Shown: piece by piece, positions 28,633 through 29,956 of the stretch
Layout: each line of letters opens with the position of its first letter
How positions within the stretch are numbered: position 1 is the first letter of the stretch
NCBI GenBank assembly: GCA_016714895.1
Contig: JADKBV010000002.1
Location: 1-29,956 of the forward strand
Direction: 5' to 3'
DNA length: 29,956 nt
Source: Saprospiraceae bacterium
GTDB taxonomy: Bacteria; Bacteroidota; Bacteroidia; Chitinophagales; Saprospiraceae
Position numbers and translations under genes: made by a program
The notes under the pieces: generated by a model
Database searches by the model: none
Told to the model about the DNA's origin: nothing
The model's input: the letters and a program-made list of their open reading frames with translations, nothing else

Positions 28633-28651
28633 CCCCGAATAAAATTCGGGG
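28633..28651. terminator. Perfect 8-bp hairpin, terminator-like
   Basis: CCCCGAAT / AAA / ATTCGGGG followed by TATTTT. It is upstream of the WG-like gene, so it does not end that gene. It could end a transcript from the right or be one more dispersed hairpin. Confidence 0.35.
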
Positions 28652-28844
28652 TATTTTCAAAGTATCGCCCCCAACCACCACGGTTGGTTTTTTTTTTGTT
28701 ATCCCCGGAATTTTACATGTGGTTACAACTTTTTCAAATCTTTTGGTTTTGGGAAAAATCGAGGAAAACTGAATGGTCCCGACCGAAAGAAGGGAACACT
28801 GTGAACGGATTTTAAATCTTTGCAGCTGATTCTTGGTCTTTCTC

Positions 28845-29180
28845 AAAACCTCCGAAGGGAGGGGAATTTCGATGGTCGACAAAGTTAAATTATAGGATTT
28901 TTTTCATTGCTTGTTGTGTTTTCCCTAAAGTCTTCTCCGGGGAGATTTAGAGGCCAAACAGGAACAATGCGGCATTAAAAACCTTTTATCTCCTAATAAC
29001 TCTGGAAAGATTCACAACATAGTTTCAAACCATAAACCTTCTTTTAACCTCTAAACACACCTAAATACACAGCACCCTAATACCTATTTTAATTCCTTTT
29101 CTTCACCCTAAAGCTTGTCTCGTTCTTCTTCCCTATTTTGAGCCCCTTCTCGTGGGGCTCAAATGGCGAGCAACGGTCAC
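28845..29180. repeat. Degenerate copy of the composite repeat (R5)
   Basis: CTCCGAAGGGAGGGGAATTT, then GGTCGAC, TTCTCCGGGGAGATTTAGAG, CAATGCGGCATT and an AACCATAAACC tract parallel R1-R4. The CCCT-to-hairpin-A order is changed: hairpin A comes last. In this hairpin (29135-29164) the stem is ATTTGAGCCCC/GGGGCTCAAAT, one C-G pair longer than in R1-R4 with a shorter loop. Both arms changed together, so pairing is preserved. Confidence 0.75.
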
Positions 29181-29727
29181 CCCCCCCTGCTTTGTAAGAG
29201 AAGATTCTCCATGGTTTAAAACAATACCAGGATACAAAGAATTTTATTAGGTTTAAATGGGGTAATATGCGGTAAAATAACTGTGAAAACAATTAACTTT
29301 GTTTTGGCTTAAATTAACTCTCTCTCCTCTTTTTGATGTTTACATTAATTTCTGTGCTTGTCTCGCGTAATTTCATGTCTTTATGTTTTCTAAGGCGTAT
29401 CTCATCTCCGACAAACCGATGGAATCTAAAATGCAGTTTTGTAACGCCATGCGCTCCTTATCGGCAAAAGATCCGGCAAATCGGCAGACTTTTATCCGGC
29501 AATGCCCGGGTTGAAAGAAACAACCAACAAGGTTGGGATTGTAGCTTAATCGTGGTGAGCCTTCTCTATTGATAACAGAATTACACCAGATTTCAGTAGT
29601 TAAAGAAACTGCGATTATTAATAAAGCTATGTCCATATTTTGCCCTTTCAAATCAATCGTTTTGATGATCCTGATCGTAAAATTGGAGGTTTAAGGGGTT
29701 GAGGGTTATGTCCCTTGACCAATATAA
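29181..29727. other. Region without an identified gene
   Basis: Several short open frames on both strands, none with recognisable motifs, starts or codon bias. The plus strand around 29400-29515 reads SDKPMESKMQFCNAMRSLSA, then KDPANRQTFIRQC, which could be a fragment of a former gene, but no family is recognised. Confidence 0.3.
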
Positions 29728-29844
29728 TGTCAATACAAAATTCAACCAGAGACCCAGATGGCAGACAAACAAGTACTTTTCAGAGATCCTGATGGTTACT
29801 GGTTGGAAGTGAATAGTGCCTTGACTGAAATAAATATTTATTGA
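29728..29844 (+). pseudogene. Glyoxalase/VOC-family C-terminal remnant
   Basis: The last codons read MADKQVLFRDPDGYWLEV, then NSALTEINIY and stop. 'FRDPDGYWLEV' is the closing strand of vicinal-oxygen-chelate proteins; the Glu of LEV is usually a metal ligand. An in-frame stop at 29725-29727 and absence of upstream VOC motifs show that only the end is left. Function of the parent gene unknown. Confidence 0.6.
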
Positions 29845-29956
29845 GGGAAAAAGGGTCTTTGGTTTTATAAAAAAAAATAATTATCCAATTAATTATCGGC
29901 AAAATTTTAGTCTGTACCTTAATGAAATTAATCTTCCTACTTTGAACATTCTGAAT

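Noticed and set aside
28448..28882. Minus-strand 144-codon open frame
   Set aside because: It runs through the CCCCGAAT hairpin and into repeat R5; the composition is irregular and no family or signal is visible.

Overview
The window looks like an accessory, repeat-rich stretch from a member of the Bacteroidota, probably a Saprospiraceae-like environmental lineage. The evidence is type IX secretion C-terminal sorting domains ending in KKIIVQK or KRVVIQK, Bacteroidota -7 boxes of the form TAnnTTTG, weak purine-rich ribosome binding sites, lipoprotein signal peptides, a Lacal_2735-type small protein and AT-rich DNA. The phylum call is firm; the family is an inference. No rRNA, tRNA or CRISPR array was seen.

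Layout. Positions 1-3142 hold a broken cation P-type ATPase (+), a broken serine beta-lactamase/DUF3471-type hydrolase (-) and a one-frameshift Lacal_2735-like gene (-). Positions 3264-4155 hold a broken outer-membrane barrel-like gene. Positions 4544-5103 are an intact MazE/MazF-type toxin-antitoxin pair. Position 5242-5949 is a lipoprotein gene. A tightly packed minus-strand operon (9127 down to 6192) encodes a VanZ-like membrane protein, a lipoprotein, an FG-GAP/VCBS T9SS-secreted protein and a small membrane-anchored protein. Positions 9327-9782 are five tandem 94-bp hairpin repeats. A further copy and part of another lie at 12262-12390, so the repeats bracket a large secreted PKD/BNR/MopE-motif/T9SS protein gene (10047-12205). 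Then come an SH3-NERD membrane protein (12424-13404), an intact 1034-residue KAP-type P-loop NTPase with membrane segments (13732-16836) and, 11 bp upstream of it, the C-terminal stub of an Eco57I-like restriction-modification enzyme.

Positions 17013-22489 form the most unusual part: a block of nested repeats built from perfect hairpins, an 11-copy 42-bp tandem array centred on CACGTG palindromes, and two tandem ~1.7-1.8 kb units. Each unit carries a DUF2683-like antitoxin/YoeB-like toxin cassette. The two cassettes are nearly identical at both ends but unrelated in the middle, where the antitoxin C-terminus and toxin N-terminus are encoded. The block interrupts or abuts truncated genes on both sides (the restriction-modification stub on the left, a BNR lipoprotein gene on the right).

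Positions 22476-28434 hold three frameshift-ridden genes: a BNR-repeat lipoprotein (-), a membrane-anchored OmpR-type winged-helix regulator with periplasmic sensor (+) and a very large WG-repeat-like secreted protein (-). The last 1.5 kb has a degenerate copy of the hairpin repeat and a glyoxalase/VOC C-terminal remnant.

Frameshifts are very unevenly distributed. The 3.1-kb KAP gene and the MazEF pair are clean, while the ATPase, beta-lactamase, BNR and WG genes carry many. Either these are genuine pseudogenes or the assembly has local homopolymer errors; the sequence alone cannot settle it.
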